From: Stenotrophomonas maltophilia
GTDB taxonomy: Bacteria; Pseudomonadota; Gammaproteobacteria; Xanthomonadales; Xanthomonadaceae
Assembly: GCF_001676385.1 (NCBI RefSeq)
Contig: NZ_LYVJ01000008.1
Coordinates: 1-64,000 of the forward strand
DNA length: 64,000 nt
Reading direction: 5' to 3'
Shown: positions 1-8,304 of the stretch, one piece after another
Position numbering within the stretch: position 1 is the stretch's first letter
How the letters are laid out: the number at the start of each line of letters is the position of its first letter
Position numbers and translations under genes: made by a program
Notes under the pieces: generated by a model
The model's database searches: none
Seen by the model: only the letters and a program-made list of their open reading frames with translations
What the model was told of the DNA's origin: nothing

Positions 1-67
1 CCTCCAGGGATGGATTCACGGCGTCTCCCGCGAACCCAACCCGCCCGACCCAGCACGGCTTTTGCTC

Positions 68-92
68 TGAGCCCCCCGCCACGAGGGGCTCA
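68..92 (-). terminator. hairpin downstream of transaldolase gene
   Basis: TGAGCCCC (68-75) pairs perfectly with GGGGCTCA (85-92) across a 9-nt loop, just beyond the transaldolase stop codon. There is no U-run on either side, so it is a terminator-like hairpin of uncertain strength. Bases 1-67 hold no supportable gene. Confidence 0.4.
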
Positions 93-109
93 GCCGTTGG
101 CCAGAATCC

Positions 110-1066
110 TCACAGTGCCGCGCGGATCCGCTCGCGCAGCGCTTCCAGATCCTTGGCAAACGCATCGATACCCGTCGCCAGCTTCTCGGTGGCCATCGGA
201 TCGGCCGCCAGGTCTGCCGCGAACTTCGCTGCATCGATCGGTGCCACGGTGGCACCGTCGGCCGCACCGGCCACCAGCTTGCGCGGCAGCGCGCCGTGGT
301 CGGCATCCAGCTTCTCCAGCAGGTCCGGCGAAATCGTCAGCCGGTCGCAGCCGGCCAGCGCTTCGATCTGTGCGGTCGAACGGAACGAGGCGCCCATCAC
401 CACCGTCTTCGAACCACGGCGCTTGAATTCGTCATACACGCCGCGCACGAACTTCACGCCCGGGTCTTCGTCGATGCTGGCCGGGGTCTGGCCGTTGGCC
501 ACGTACCAGTCGAGGATGCGGCCGACGAACGGCGAGATCAGGAACGCGCCGGCTTCGCTGCAGGCCAGCGCCTGGGTCGGGTTGAAGATCAGCGTCAGGT
601 TGCAGTCGATGCCTTCGGCCTGCAGGATGCGCGCGGCTTCCACGCCTTCCCAGGTCGCGGCGATCTTGATCAGGATCTTCTCGCGCGGCACGCCGGCGTC
701 GGCGTACATCTGGATGAACTGGCGGGCCTTGGCCACGGTGGCGGCGGTGTCATAAGCCTGGTCGGCGTCCACTTCGGTGGACACACGGCCCGGCACCAGC
801 GTGCTCAGCAGCGCGCCGACGCCGATGGTCAGGCGGTCGGCCACGGCGTGCACCACGGTTTCGCCGTCGCCAGCCTGCTGGCGGCCCCAGGCCAGTTCCC
901 GTTCGATCAGCTCGGCGTAGACCGGCAGGTCCAGCGCCTTCTTCACCAGGGTCGGGTTGGTGGTGCAGTCCACCGGCTGCAGGCGCTTGATCGCCTCGTA
1001 GTCACCGGTATCGGCAACGACCACGGACAGTTCGCGCAGCTGGGACAGTTTGGACGGGGTGCTCAT
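110..1066 (-). CDS. tal: transaldolase
   Basis: Transaldolase of the non-oxidative pentose phosphate pathway. It moves a dihydroxyacetone unit from sedoheptulose-7-phosphate to glyceraldehyde-3-phosphate in the cytosol. The 318 residues match the length of the classical TalB type. CTTNPTLV near residue 34 and the ILIK motif with Schiff-base Lys134 before AATWEG are visible, as is the later LIFNPTQA stretch. The ATG at 1066 begins [10 protein letters not shown], like TalB. It lies 48 bp downstream of rnk on the same strand, so the two may share a transcript. Confidence 0.97.
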   Translation of the reverse strand: MSTPSKLSQLRELSVVVADTGDYEAIKRLQPVDCTTNPTLVKKALDLPVYAELIERELAWGRQQAGDGETVVHAVADRLTIGVGALLSTLVPGRVSTEVDADQAYDTAATVAKARQFIQMYADAGVPREKILIKIAATWEGVEAARILQAEGIDCNLTLIFNPTQALACSEAGAFLISPFVGRILDWYVANGQTPASIDEDPGVKFVRGVYDEFKRRGSKTVVMGASFRSTAQIEALAGCDRLTISPDLLEKLDADHGALPRKLVAGAADGATVAPIDAAKFAADLAADPMATEKLATGIDAFAKDLEALRERIRAAL

Positions 1067-1114
1067 TGCGGCTCCTGGTTGGGGGATCGGGTCGCGCGCG
1101 GTGCGCAGCGGTAG

Positions 1115-1519
1115 TCAGGGGCGGTCGTTGTGGACCGCAGTCACGCGCAGGCGCAGCTTGCGACCGCCGGGCGCGTTCCAGTCGATGCTCTGGCCGATCG
1201 ACAGGCCGAGCAGGGCACTGCCGACCGGGGCCAGCACGGAGACCTTGCCTTCATCGACGTTGGCTTCGCGGGGGAAGACCAGGGTCAGGACGTGCTTCTC
1301 GCCCGACATCTCATCTTCGCACTCCACGCGCGAATGCATCATGACGATGCCTTCGGGAATCTGGTCCGGCGCCAGCACGGTGGCCCGGTTGAGTTCTTCA
1401 GCAAGCGCGAGCGCGGCAGGCGTCTGGCTCAGCGCAGGGGACTCGAGCATGGCCTCCAGACGGTCCATGTCGAAGGAAGAAACGGTGATCGACGGCGGCA
1501 GGCCGCTGGCGGTGTTCAT
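1115..1519 (-). CDS. rnk: Rnk-like regulator of nucleoside diphosphate kinase (GreA/GreB C-terminal family)
   Basis: A 134-residue protein of the Rnk family, which shares the FKBP-like C-terminal domain of GreA/GreB transcript cleavage factors and is thought to bind RNA polymerase. The N-terminal PPSITVSSFDMDRLEAML and the C-terminal SVLAPVGSALLGLSIGQ, followed by GRKLRLRVT, are typical of the family. The ATG at 1519 was chosen over an upstream in-frame start at 1627 because GGAGCTCC precedes it at good spacing and the product then has the usual Rnk length. Whether it affects Ndk levels here is inferred from the family only. Confidence 0.9.
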   Translation of the reverse strand: MNTASGLPPSITVSSFDMDRLEAMLESPALSQTPAALALAEELNRATVLAPDQIPEGIVMMHSRVECEDEMSGEKHVLTLVFPREANVDEGKVSVLAPVGSALLGLSIGQSIDWNAPGGRKLRLRVTAVHNDRP

Positions 1520-1642
1520 GGTGGAGCTCCTTGGTTGAAAGCCATGCAAAAGGCGGCACCTGCTGGCGCCGCCTGTCTGTATTGTGGGGACAAATGCGGC
1601 CGGAATCGACTCCTGCCGGTTCCGCACCGGTACCGCGCGGGT

Positions 1643-2605
1643 TCAGCCGTTCAGCGCGGGGCCGGATGGAGAGGTGGCCTCGCCTCCCGCGCCGAGGGTG
1701 TCGAGGGTGAACAGCGCCTGCGGCAGGCGCTTGAACTGATCGGCCAGCTCCATCAGGAAATCGTTCATCGCCGAGCTGCGGCGCCAGACCATGGCGATGC
1801 GGCGGCTGGGGCGGCCTTCGCCAGTGAAGTCGAGCAGGCGGATGTTGTCCGAGCGGGGCACCGGAGGCTGCACCGACAGGCTCGGCAACAGGGTGATGCC
1901 AACGTCGGCGGCGACCATCTGCCGAAGCGTCTCCAGGCTGGTGGCGCGGAACTCCGACTTCTCGTTGGCGCCGAACAGGCGGCACACTTCCAGTGCCTGG
2001 TCGCGCAGGCAATGGCCGTCCTCCAGCAGCAGCAGCTTCTGCGTGGCCAGTTCCTGCACGTCCAGATGCTCGCGGCGGGCCAGCGGGTGGCGGCCGGACA
2101 CCGCCAGCAGGAACGGTTCCTCGAACAGGAATTCGGCATGCAACTGGTCATCGGCTACCGGCAGGGCCAGCAGTGCGGCGTCGAGCCTGCCTTCGCGCAG
2201 GCGGTCCAGCAGCACGTCGCTCTTTTCCTCGACCAGCAGCAGTTCCAGCTCCGGGAAGCGCTCGCGGATGCGTGGGATCACGTGCGGCAGCAGGTACGGG
2301 CCGAGGGTCGGGAAGATCCCCAGGCGCACCGTGCCGGCTTCCGGATCGCGGCTGCGCCGCGCCGCTTCCTTCAGTTGCTCCACTTCGGACACGATCACCC
2401 GCGCCCGCGCGGCCGCCTCCTGGCCGGCCGGGGTCAGCATCACCTTGCGCGGCGCGCGTTCCACCAGCGGAAGGCCCAGTTCCTCTTCCAGCTTGCGGAT
2501 CTGCGTCGACAGCGTGGGCTGGCTGACGAAGCAGGCGGCGGCAGCCCGGCCGAAATGCTTGTGGTCGGCCAGGGCGACCAGGTACTTCAGATCACGTAGG
2601 TTCAT
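1643..2605 (-). CDS. oxyR: OxyR, hydrogen-peroxide-sensing LysR-type regulator
   Basis: LysR-family activator of the peroxide stress regulon. The N-terminal winged HTH (about residues 1-65, MNLRDLKYLVALADH) precedes a substrate-binding-like regulatory domain. The redox pair falls at the canonical positions: Cys199 in LEDGHCLRDQ and Cys208 in ALEVCRL, which form the activating disulphide in E. coli OxyR. The 320 residues are slightly longer than E. coli OxyR because of a C-terminal tail. It lies downstream of ahpC-ahpF on the same strand. A 7-bp inverted repeat (GGGTAAC 2619-2625, GTTACCC 2644-2650) sits immediately upstream of its start and could be a local control element. Confidence 0.97.
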   Translation of the reverse strand: MNLRDLKYLVALADHKHFGRAAAACFVSQPTLSTQIRKLEEELGLPLVERAPRKVMLTPAGQEAAARARVIVSEVEQLKEAARRSRDPEAGTVRLGIFPTLGPYLLPHVIPRIRERFPELELLLVEEKSDVLLDRLREGRLDAALLALPVADDQLHAEFLFEEPFLLAVSGRHPLARREHLDVQELATQKLLLLEDGHCLRDQALEVCRLFGANEKSEFRATSLETLRQMVAADVGITLLPSLSVQPPVPRSDNIRLLDFTGEGRPSRRIAMVWRRSSAMNDFLMELADQFKRLPQALFTLDTLGAGGEATSPSGPALNG

Positions 2606-2664
2606 CCTTACACCTCAGGGGTAACGGACCGGCTGACGGCAGGGTTACCCGACAGGCAGACAAT

Positions 2665-2684
2665 GTTCCCGGTGATCTGGGAAC
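2665..2684 (-). terminator. hairpin between ahpF and oxyR
   Basis: GTTCCC (2665-2670) pairs with GGGAAC (2679-2684) directly after the ahpF stop codon. The stem is short and has no clear U-tract, so it more likely attenuates than fully terminates transcription into oxyR. Confidence 0.35.
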
Positions 2685-2690
2685 GGTGGA

Positions 2691-4283
2691 TCAGGCCGCT
2701 TCAGCAACGGCACCGTTGCTATTGCTCACCGACGAGCGGATCAGGTGATCGAACGCACTCAGTGCGGCAGTCGAGCCAGCGCCCATGGCGATGATGATCT
2801 GCTTGTAGGGCACCGTCGTGCAATCGCCAGCGGCGAACACGCCCGGCACGTTGGTCTGGCCGCGATCGTCGATGACAATTTCGCCACGCGGCGACAGCGC
2901 CACCACATCCTTCAGCCACTCGGTGTTGGGCAGCAGGCCGATCTGCACGAAGATGCCCTCCAGCTCGACGCGGTGGGCATCGCCGCCGATGCGGTCCTTG
3001 TAGACCAGGCCGGTGACCCTGCTGCCGTCGCCGAGCACTTCGGTGGTCTGTGCGCTGGTCAGCACCGTCACGTTGGCCAGGCTGCGCAGCTTCTTCTGCA
3101 GAACTTCGTCGGCGCGCAGGCTGGAATCGAATTCCAGCAGGGTGACATGCGACACGATGCCGGCCAGATCGATGGCCGCTTCCACGCCGGAGTTGCCGCC
3201 ACCGATCACCGCCACGCGCTTGCCCTTGAACAGCGGGCCATCGCAGTGCGGGCAGTAGGCCACGCCCTTGTTGCGATACTGCTCTTCGCCCGGCACGTTC
3301 ATCTGCCGCCAGCGCGCGCCGGTGGACAGGATCACCGAACGCGACTTCAGCACTGCGCCGTTCTCCAGCTGCACCTGCACCAGGCCGTCGTCACCGGCCG
3401 GCACCAGCGCGCTGGCACGCTGCAGGTTCATGATGTCCACCTCGTATTCGCGCACGTGCTGTTCCAGCGCCGCGGCCAGCTTCGGGCCTTCGGTCTCCTT
3501 CACCGAGATGAAGTTCTCGATCGCCATGGTGTCCAGCACCTGGCCACCGAAACGCTCGGCGGCGATGCCGGTGCGGATGCCCTTGCGCGCGGCGTAGATC
3601 GCCGCAGCGGCGCCGGCCGGGCCACCGCCGACCACCAGCACGTCGAAGGCGTCCTTGGCGGCGAGCTTCTCGGCATCGCGCTTGCTGGCATTGGTGTCCA
3701 GCTTGGCCACGATCTGCTCCAGGGTCATGCGGCCCTGGTCGAACACTTCACCGTTGAGGTACACGGTCGGCACCGACATGATCTCGCGCTTCTCGACTTC
3801 GTCCTGGAACAGGGCGCCGTCGATGGCCACGTGCTGGATGCGCGGGTTGAGCACCGCAGCCAGGTTCAGCGCCTGCACCACGTCCGGGCAGTTCTGGCAG
3901 GACAGCGAGAAGTAGGTTTCGAACCTGTACTCGCCTTCCAGGTTCTGTACCTGCTCGATCAGTTCGGCGGTGGCCTTGGACGGATGGCCGCCGACCTGCA
4001 GCAGCGCCAGCACCAGCGAGGTGAACTCGTGGCCCATCGGCAAGCCGGCGAAGGTCAGGTGGATGTCCTGGCCCGGCGTGCCCAGGTCGAAGGACGGCAC
4101 GCGGCCCTGGCCGTCGCGCAGGACCTGCAGCGAGATCTTGTCCGACAGGCTCTCCAGGGTCTGCAGCAGTTCCAGCATTTCCTGCGACTTGGTGCCGTCG
4201 TCGGCGTGCGCGGTGATCTGGATCGGGCGGGTCACGCGCTCCAGATAGGTCTTCAGCTGCGACTGCAGGTTGGCGTCCAACAT
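2691..4283 (-). CDS. ahpF: alkyl hydroperoxide reductase subunit F
   Basis: Flavoprotein disulphide reductase that passes NADH electrons to AhpC. The 530 residues have the full AhpF layout. An N-terminal double-thioredoxin-like domain carries Cys129-x-x-Cys132 (SCQNC). A C-terminal thioredoxin-reductase-like domain has an FAD-binding glycine motif ([12 protein letters not shown], about 217-228), the redox centre Cys344-x-x-Cys347 (YCPHC) and the second nucleotide-binding [10 protein letters not shown]. The ATG at 4283 ([10 protein letters not shown]) is the family start; upstream in-frame codons run into a palindromic intergenic region. It lies downstream of ahpC with a 225-bp gap. Confidence 0.98.
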   Translation of the reverse strand: MLDANLQSQLKTYLERVTRPIQITAHADDGTKSQEMLELLQTLESLSDKISLQVLRDGQGRVPSFDLGTPGQDIHLTFAGLPMGHEFTSLVLALLQVGGHPSKATAELIEQVQNLEGEYRFETYFSLSCQNCPDVVQALNLAAVLNPRIQHVAIDGALFQDEVEKREIMSVPTVYLNGEVFDQGRMTLEQIVAKLDTNASKRDAEKLAAKDAFDVLVVGGGPAGAAAAIYAARKGIRTGIAAERFGGQVLDTMAIENFISVKETEGPKLAAALEQHVREYEVDIMNLQRASALVPAGDDGLVQVQLENGAVLKSRSVILSTGARWRQMNVPGEEQYRNKGVAYCPHCDGPLFKGKRVAVIGGGNSGVEAAIDLAGIVSHVTLLEFDSSLRADEVLQKKLRSLANVTVLTSAQTTEVLGDGSRVTGLVYKDRIGGDAHRVELEGIFVQIGLLPNTEWLKDVVALSPRGEIVIDDRGQTNVPGVFAAGDCTTVPYKQIIIAMGAGSTAALSAFDHLIRSSVSNSNGAVAEAA

Positions 4284-4357
4284 CGGGTCATCTCCTGGCT
4301 TCAGGCAAACACGGGGCGTGGCACCGCTGTACAAGGTAGCGGACCAGCTGGGGGGTA

Positions 4358-4436
4358 GGGGTGAACCCAAGACAGCGCCTGTGGAAGGGGCGGGCTGGCC
4401 AAGGCCTGCGAGCGTTGGCTGTCTTGGGTTCACCCC
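4358..4436. repeat. 19-bp perfect inverted repeat between ahpC and ahpF
   Basis: The arms 4358-4376 and 4418-4436 are perfectly complementary over 19 bp (core TGAACCCAAGACAGC) and enclose 41 nt. In the ahpC-ahpF transcript this would form a strong stem-loop about 70 nt after the ahpC stop codon and 75 nt before ahpF. It lacks the GTAG head of the REP elements elsewhere in the window. Confidence 0.85.
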
Positions 4437-4508
4437 CACGCCGGCGGGGGGCCGGCACGGGGATGCAGGGCGCGCCGTGGCGTGGGGCCGCGGCGCGCCG
4501 GTGCTGCT

Positions 4509-5072
4509 TTAGATCTTGCCGACCAGGTCCAGCGACGGGGTCAGGGTCTTCTCGCCTTCCTTCCACTTGGCCGGGCAGACCTGGTTCGGGTTGGCGGCGG
4601 TGAACTGGGCAGCCTTCAGCTTGCGCAGGGTCTCGGAGACGTCACGGGCGATCTCGTTGGAGTGGATCTCCAGGGTCTTGATCACGCCTTCCGGGTTGAT
4701 GATGAAGGTGCCGCGCAGGGCCAGGCCTTCTTCCTCGATGTGCACGCCGAAGGCGCGGGTCAGCTGGTGGGTCGGATCGCCGACCAGCGGGAACTGGGCC
4801 TTGCCGACGGCCGGCGAGGTCTCGTGCCACACCTTGTGCGAGAAATGGGTGTCGGTGGTGACGATGTAGACCTCGGCGCCGGCCTTCTTGAACTCGGCGT
4901 AGTGGTCGGCAGCGTCTTCGATCTCGGTCGGGCAATTGAAGGTGAAGGCCGCCGGCATGAAGATCAGGACGGACCACTGGCCCTTCAGGCTGTTGTCGGA
5001 AACCTTGATGAACTCGCCGTTGTGGTAGGCGTTGGCTTCGAACGGCTGGATCTGGGTATTGATGAGGGACAT
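4509..5072 (-). CDS. ahpC: alkyl hydroperoxide reductase subunit C (peroxiredoxin)
   Basis: Typical 2-Cys peroxiredoxin that reduces H2O2, organic peroxides and peroxynitrite, and is recycled by AhpF. The 187 residues match the enterobacterial length. Peroxidatic Cys47 is in FTFNCPTE and resolving Cys166 in NQVCPAKW; the C-terminal LDLVGKI is family-typical. Two adjacent ATG codons exist (5075 and 5072). The second, giving MSLINTQIQP, is preferred by family alignment. The upstream region holds an OxyR-like palindrome and a plausible -35/-10 pair, so peroxide induction through the nearby oxyR product is likely. Confidence 0.98.
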   Translation of the reverse strand: MSLINTQIQPFEANAYHNGEFIKVSDNSLKGQWSVLIFMPAAFTFNCPTEIEDAADHYAEFKKAGAEVYIVTTDTHFSHKVWHETSPAVGKAQFPLVGDPTHQLTRAFGVHIEEEGLALRGTFIINPEGVIKTLEIHSNEIARDVSETLRKLKAAQFTAANPNQVCPAKWKEGEKTLTPSLDLVGKI

Positions 5073-5115
5073 CATTTTTCCTCTTGGTGAAGGGGAGTGG
5101 GTGAATCGACAGGTG

Positions 5116-5187
5116 CTAGGTTACCGATTCGCTGGCGATAAGAACAATCCATTGATTACATCTATTTGATAGATGCAGGCTATCAAA
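5116..5187 (-). promoter_or_regulatory. candidate OxyR-responsive ahpC promoter
   Basis: TTTGATAG (5165-5172) and CTATCAAA (5180-5187) form a perfect 8-bp inverted repeat with 7 nt between. It contains ATAG-N7-CTAT and so resembles an OxyR half-site. A second, weaker match (ATTG-N7-CTAT, 5151-5165) lies beside it. Reading towards ahpC, TTGTTC (5141-5146 on the complement), an 18-bp spacer and TAACCT form a reasonable -35/-10 pair just downstream, placing the site next to the -35. The spacing between the two half-sites is 3 bp rather than the usual 7, so the exact footprint is uncertain. Confidence 0.55.
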
Positions 5188-5328
5188 ATGCCATGAGCAG
5201 GCACTGAACCCGGCCGCTTTCATCCTGCAACTGCCTGTGCGACAAGGATAATCTTCCGCGGCAGGGAAAGACGGCCGATAGCCCCTCCTTATCCCGTTGC
5301 CGACAACCTGAACGGATTCCGGTTTTGC

Positions 5329-5383
5329 AGAGCCGAGCCCATGCTCGGCTGCGCCAGAAGCAGCCGAGCGTGGGCTCGGCTCT
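5329..5383. repeat. REP dimer (AGAGCCGAGCCC subtype)
   Basis: Two 22-bp units, 5329-5350 and 5362-5383, are inverted copies with one mismatch. Each is itself a short palindrome (AGCCGAG/CTCGGCT), and the pair ends in a CTAC/GTAG head. The prmC start codon lies 12 bp beyond. Confidence 0.85.
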
Positions 5384-5394
5384 ACAATTGCGAA

Positions 5395-6252
5395 ATGTCC
5401 TTCCAAGCCCAAACCTCCCTGCGCCAGATCGTGGCCGACGCCAGCGCCCGCCTCGGCGGCATCGAGGCTCGCCATGAGGCGGAACTGCTGCTGCTGCATG
5501 TACTGGACCGCCCGCGCAGCTGGCTGTTCGCACATGCCACCGATCCGCTTTCCGTTGCTGACCAGGTCGCCTTTGAATCGCTGCTGGGCCGTCGCGTGGC
5601 CGGCGAGCCGGTCGCCTACCTGACCGGCCGCCGCGGTTTCTGGACCCTGGACCTGGAGGTCGGTCCGGCCACGCTGATTCCGCGCCCGGAAACCGAACTG
5701 CTGGTCGAGCTGGCGCTGGAGCGCCTGCCGCAGGACCGCGCGCTGCAGCTGGCCGACCTGGGCACCGGCAGTGGCGCGATCGCGTTGGCGTTGGCCAGCG
5801 AGCGGCCGCAGGCGCAGGTGCTGGCCACCGATGCCAGCCCCGGCGCGCTGGCCGTGGCCGCGCGCAATGCCGCCCGCCACGCACTGCACAACGTCCGCTT
5901 CGCCGAAGGTGGGCACGACTGGTACGCGCCGTTGCAGGGCGCGCGCTTCGACCTGATCGCCAGCAATCCGCCGTACATCGCCAGCAACGACCCGCACCTG
6001 GCACAGGGCGACCTGCGTTTCGAACCGGCGTCCGCGCTGGCCTCGGGCGTGGACGGCCTGGATGACATCCGCCGCATCGTCGACGGTGGCCAGGCGCACC
6101 TGCGGCCCGGAGGTTGGTTGCTGATCGAGCATGGCTGGGACCAGGGCGCCGCGATCCGCGCGTTGTTCGATGCCGCCGGTTTCGCCGAGGTGCAGACCGC
6201 GCAGGACCTGGAGCAGCGCGACCGGATCACCCTGGGCCGGCGTCCGGCCTAG
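5395..6252 (+). CDS. prmC: peptide chain release factor N5-glutamine methyltransferase
   Basis: SAM-dependent methyltransferase that modifies the glutamine of the GGQ motif of release factors RF1 and RF2. Its likely substrate PrfA is encoded in this window (31139-32221). The 285-residue protein has an N-terminal helical substrate-recognition region, the SAM-binding motif [10 protein letters not shown] (121-130) and the catalytic NPPY (191-194). The ATG at 5395 ([10 protein letters not shown]) is chosen because in-frame sequence upstream is REP palindrome. No strong Shine-Dalgarno is visible. Confidence 0.95.
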   Translation: MSFQAQTSLRQIVADASARLGGIEARHEAELLLLHVLDRPRSWLFAHATDPLSVADQVAFESLLGRRVAGEPVAYLTGRRGFWTLDLEVGPATLIPRPETELLVELALERLPQDRALQLADLGTGSGAIALALASERPQAQVLATDASPGALAVAARNAARHALHNVRFAEGGHDWYAPLQGARFDLIASNPPYIASNDPHLAQGDLRFEPASALASGVDGLDDIRRIVDGGQAHLRPGGWLLIEHGWDQGAAIRALFDAAGFAEVQTAQDLEQRDRITLGRRPA

Positions 6253-6300
6253 AATGGCGGTTCTCCTGCCCCGGCAGGGCATCACCCTGGAGCTGCAAGC

Positions 6301-7242
6301 ATGCGTACGCTGTACCCCGCCATCACCCCCTACGACGTCGGCACCCTGAAGGTCGACGATCGCCACACGCTGTACTTCGAACAGTGCGGCAACCCGGACG
6401 GCAAGCCGGTGGTGATGCTGCACGGTGGGCCGGGTGGCGGCTGCAGCGACAAGATGCGCCAGTTCCACGACCCGTCCAGGTACCGCATCATCCTGTTCGA
6501 CCAGCGCGGCGCCGGTCGTTCCACCCCGCACGCGGATCTGGTGGACAACACCACCTGGGACCTCGTCGCCGATATCGAGAAGCTGCGCGAGCACCTGAAG
6601 GTCGATCGCTGGCAGGTGTTCGGCGGCAGCTGGGGCTCGACCCTGGCCCTGGCCTATGCCGAAACCCACCCGCAGCGCGTGACCGAACTGGTGCTGCGCG
6701 GCATCTTCATGCTGCGCCGCTGGGAGCTGGAATGGTTCTACCAGGAAGGTGCCAACCGCCTGTTCCCGGACGCGTGGGAGCATTACCTCAAGCCGATCCC
6801 GGTCGTTGAGCGCCACGACCTGATCTCGGCCTTCCACCGCCGCCTGACCAGCGAAGACGAAGCTACCCGCCTGGAAGCGGCCAAGGCCTGGGCAGTGTGG
6901 GAAGGTGCGACCAGCTTCCTGCACGTCGATGATGACTTCATCAACAGCCACGAAGATCCGCATTTCGCGCTGGCCTTTGCCCGCATCGAGAACCACTACT
7001 TCGTCAACGGTGGCTTCTTCGAGGTGGAAGACCAGCTGCTGCGCGATGCGCACCGCATCGCCCATATCCCCGGCGTGATCGTGCACGGCCGCTACGACGT
7101 GGTCTGCCCGCTGGCCAACGCCTGGGACCTGACCAAGGTGTGGCCGAAGGCGAAGCTGGAAATCACCCCGGCGTCGGGCCATTCGGGATTCGAGGCGGAG
7201 AACGTCGACGCGCTGGTGCGCGCCACCGATAGCTTTGTCTGA
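6301..7242 (+). CDS. pip: prolyl aminopeptidase (proline iminopeptidase)
   Basis: Alpha/beta-hydrolase of peptidase family S33 that removes N-terminal proline from peptides. The 313 residues match the bacterial Pip type. The oxyanion-hole HGGPGGG (41-47), nucleophile Ser110 in GGSWGS, Asp266 in HGRYDVVCP and His294 in SGHS are all present, so it appears catalytically complete. A GGAG sequence precedes the ATG. It follows prmC by 48 bp on the same strand, and its 3' end runs into a REP dimer. It is most likely cytoplasmic because no signal peptide is visible. Confidence 0.95.
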   Translation: MRTLYPAITPYDVGTLKVDDRHTLYFEQCGNPDGKPVVMLHGGPGGGCSDKMRQFHDPSRYRIILFDQRGAGRSTPHADLVDNTTWDLVADIEKLREHLKVDRWQVFGGSWGSTLALAYAETHPQRVTELVLRGIFMLRRWELEWFYQEGANRLFPDAWEHYLKPIPVVERHDLISAFHRRLTSEDEATRLEAAKAWAVWEGATSFLHVDDDFINSHEDPHFALAFARIENHYFVNGGFFEVEDQLLRDAHRIAHIPGVIVHGRYDVVCPLANAWDLTKVWPKAKLEITPASGHSGFEAENVDALVRATDSFV

Positions 7243-7245
7243 TCG

Positions 7246-7318
7246 GTAGTGCCGGCCGCTGGCCGGCAAACCTGGAATGACTGGATTCCTGCAGACGCCG
7301 GCCGTCGGCCGGCGCTAC
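7246..7318. repeat. SMAG-type REP dimer overlapping a LysR gene stop codon
   Basis: The unit GTAGTGCCGGCCGC... (7246-7268) is followed by an inverted unit ending at 7318 (complement GTAGCGCCGGCCG...). Each is a GCCGGCC/GGCCGGC palindrome. The GTAG head of the second unit supplies the TAG stop codon of the convergent LysR gene at 7315-7317. Confidence 0.9.
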
Positions 7319-8199
7319 CAGTCCCCGGCCAGCAACGCGTCGGCCAGCACCTGCAGCTTCGGCGAATGCTGGCGCGACGGCGGATAGATCAGCGAAAGCG
7401 CGCGGCTGCGGCCCTCGAACGGCTGCAGCACGCGTTGCAGGCGGCCGTCAGCCAAGGCACCGGCCACCGCGAAATCCATCACCTGCACGATGCCGATGCC
7501 GGCGATGGCCGCTTCCACCAGCGGATCGCCGCTGTCGAACACCATCCGCGTCGGAGGCGTGAACTCACGCAGTTGCCCGTCCTGCAGGAACTGCCAGTCC
7601 ACCAGCCGGCCACTGCGCAGGTTGCGCACCGCCAGGCAGGCATGATCCTGCAAGGCGGCCACATCCTCCGGTGCGCCACAGCGGGCCAGATAGTCCGGGC
7701 TGGCCACCGTCACCCAGCGCAATGGACGCAACGGCCGCGCGACGATGCGCTGGTCGGCGATGACGCCGGTGCGCAGCGCGGCGTCGAAGCCTTCCTCGAC
7801 CAGATCGACCAGGCGGTCGCTGAGCACCGCTTCCACCTGCAGCTGCGGATGCTGTTGCAGCAACGGCGCCAGCATCGGCACCAGCACTTTGCGCCCGAAC
7901 ATCGAGGGCGCGCTGATCTTCAGGGTGCCCGACGGCGTGCAGGGACGATCGGCCAACTGGCGCTCGGCATCCTCGAGGCCACACAGCAGCGGCGCGACCT
8001 GATCGACGAACTGGCGGCCGTCCGGGGTCAGCGCCACGTTGCGGGTGTTCCGCTGCAGCAGCTTCACTCCCAGCGACACTTCCAGGCGCCCGATCGCGCG
8101 GGACAGGCCGGACTGGCTCAGGCCCAGTTGGCCTGCAGCGACAGTGAAGCTGCGTGCTTCGGCCACCTGCACCAGCATGCGCACCGCATTGAGGTCCAT
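7315..8199 (-). CDS. LysR-family transcriptional regulator
   Basis: A 294-residue LysR regulator with an N-terminal HTH (MDLNAVRMLVQVAEARSF, then SQSGLSRAIGRLE) and a substrate-binding domain. It belongs to the broad subgroup often divergent from the transporter or enzyme it controls; the effector is unknown. Its start region faces an MFS exporter gene 105 bp away, and an ATTGAT-N8-ATCAAT palindrome in the gap is a good LysR-type operator. The start is uncertain (8199, or 8214 giving MNGPSMDL); 8199 gives the usual family N-terminus. The stop codon lies inside a REP element. Confidence 0.88.
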   Translation of the reverse strand: MDLNAVRMLVQVAEARSFTVAAGQLGLSQSGLSRAIGRLEVSLGVKLLQRNTRNVALTPDGRQFVDQVAPLLCGLEDAERQLADRPCTPSGTLKISAPSMFGRKVLVPMLAPLLQQHPQLQVEAVLSDRLVDLVEEGFDAALRTGVIADQRIVARPLRPLRWVTVASPDYLARCGAPEDVAALQDHACLAVRNLRSGRLVDWQFLQDGQLREFTPPTRMVFDSGDPLVEAAIAGIGIVQVMDFAVAGALADGRLQRVLQPFEGRSRALSLIYPPSRQHSPKLQVLADALLAGDW

Positions 8200-8251
8200 C
8201 GAGGGTCCATTCATGCCAAAAATCATGACAGATATGGCGGGGGAGGGGTTT

Positions 8252-8271
8252 ATTGATCTGCGTGCATCAAT
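8252..8271. promoter_or_regulatory. LysR-type operator palindrome
   Basis: ATTGAT (8252-8257) and ATCAAT (8266-8271) flank 8 nt and include a T-N11-A core. The site lies midway between the divergent LysR (start 8199) and MFS (start 8305) genes, the usual place for an autoregulatory and target-activating site. Confidence 0.55.
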
Positions 8272-8304
8272 GAGACTGCGCTCCCCCTTAGCGCCAGACC
8301 GCCG

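Noticed and set aside
5116-7269. A 717-codon minus-strand frame across prmC and pip
   Set aside because: It is antisense to two clear enzymes and shows repetitive composition with no motif.
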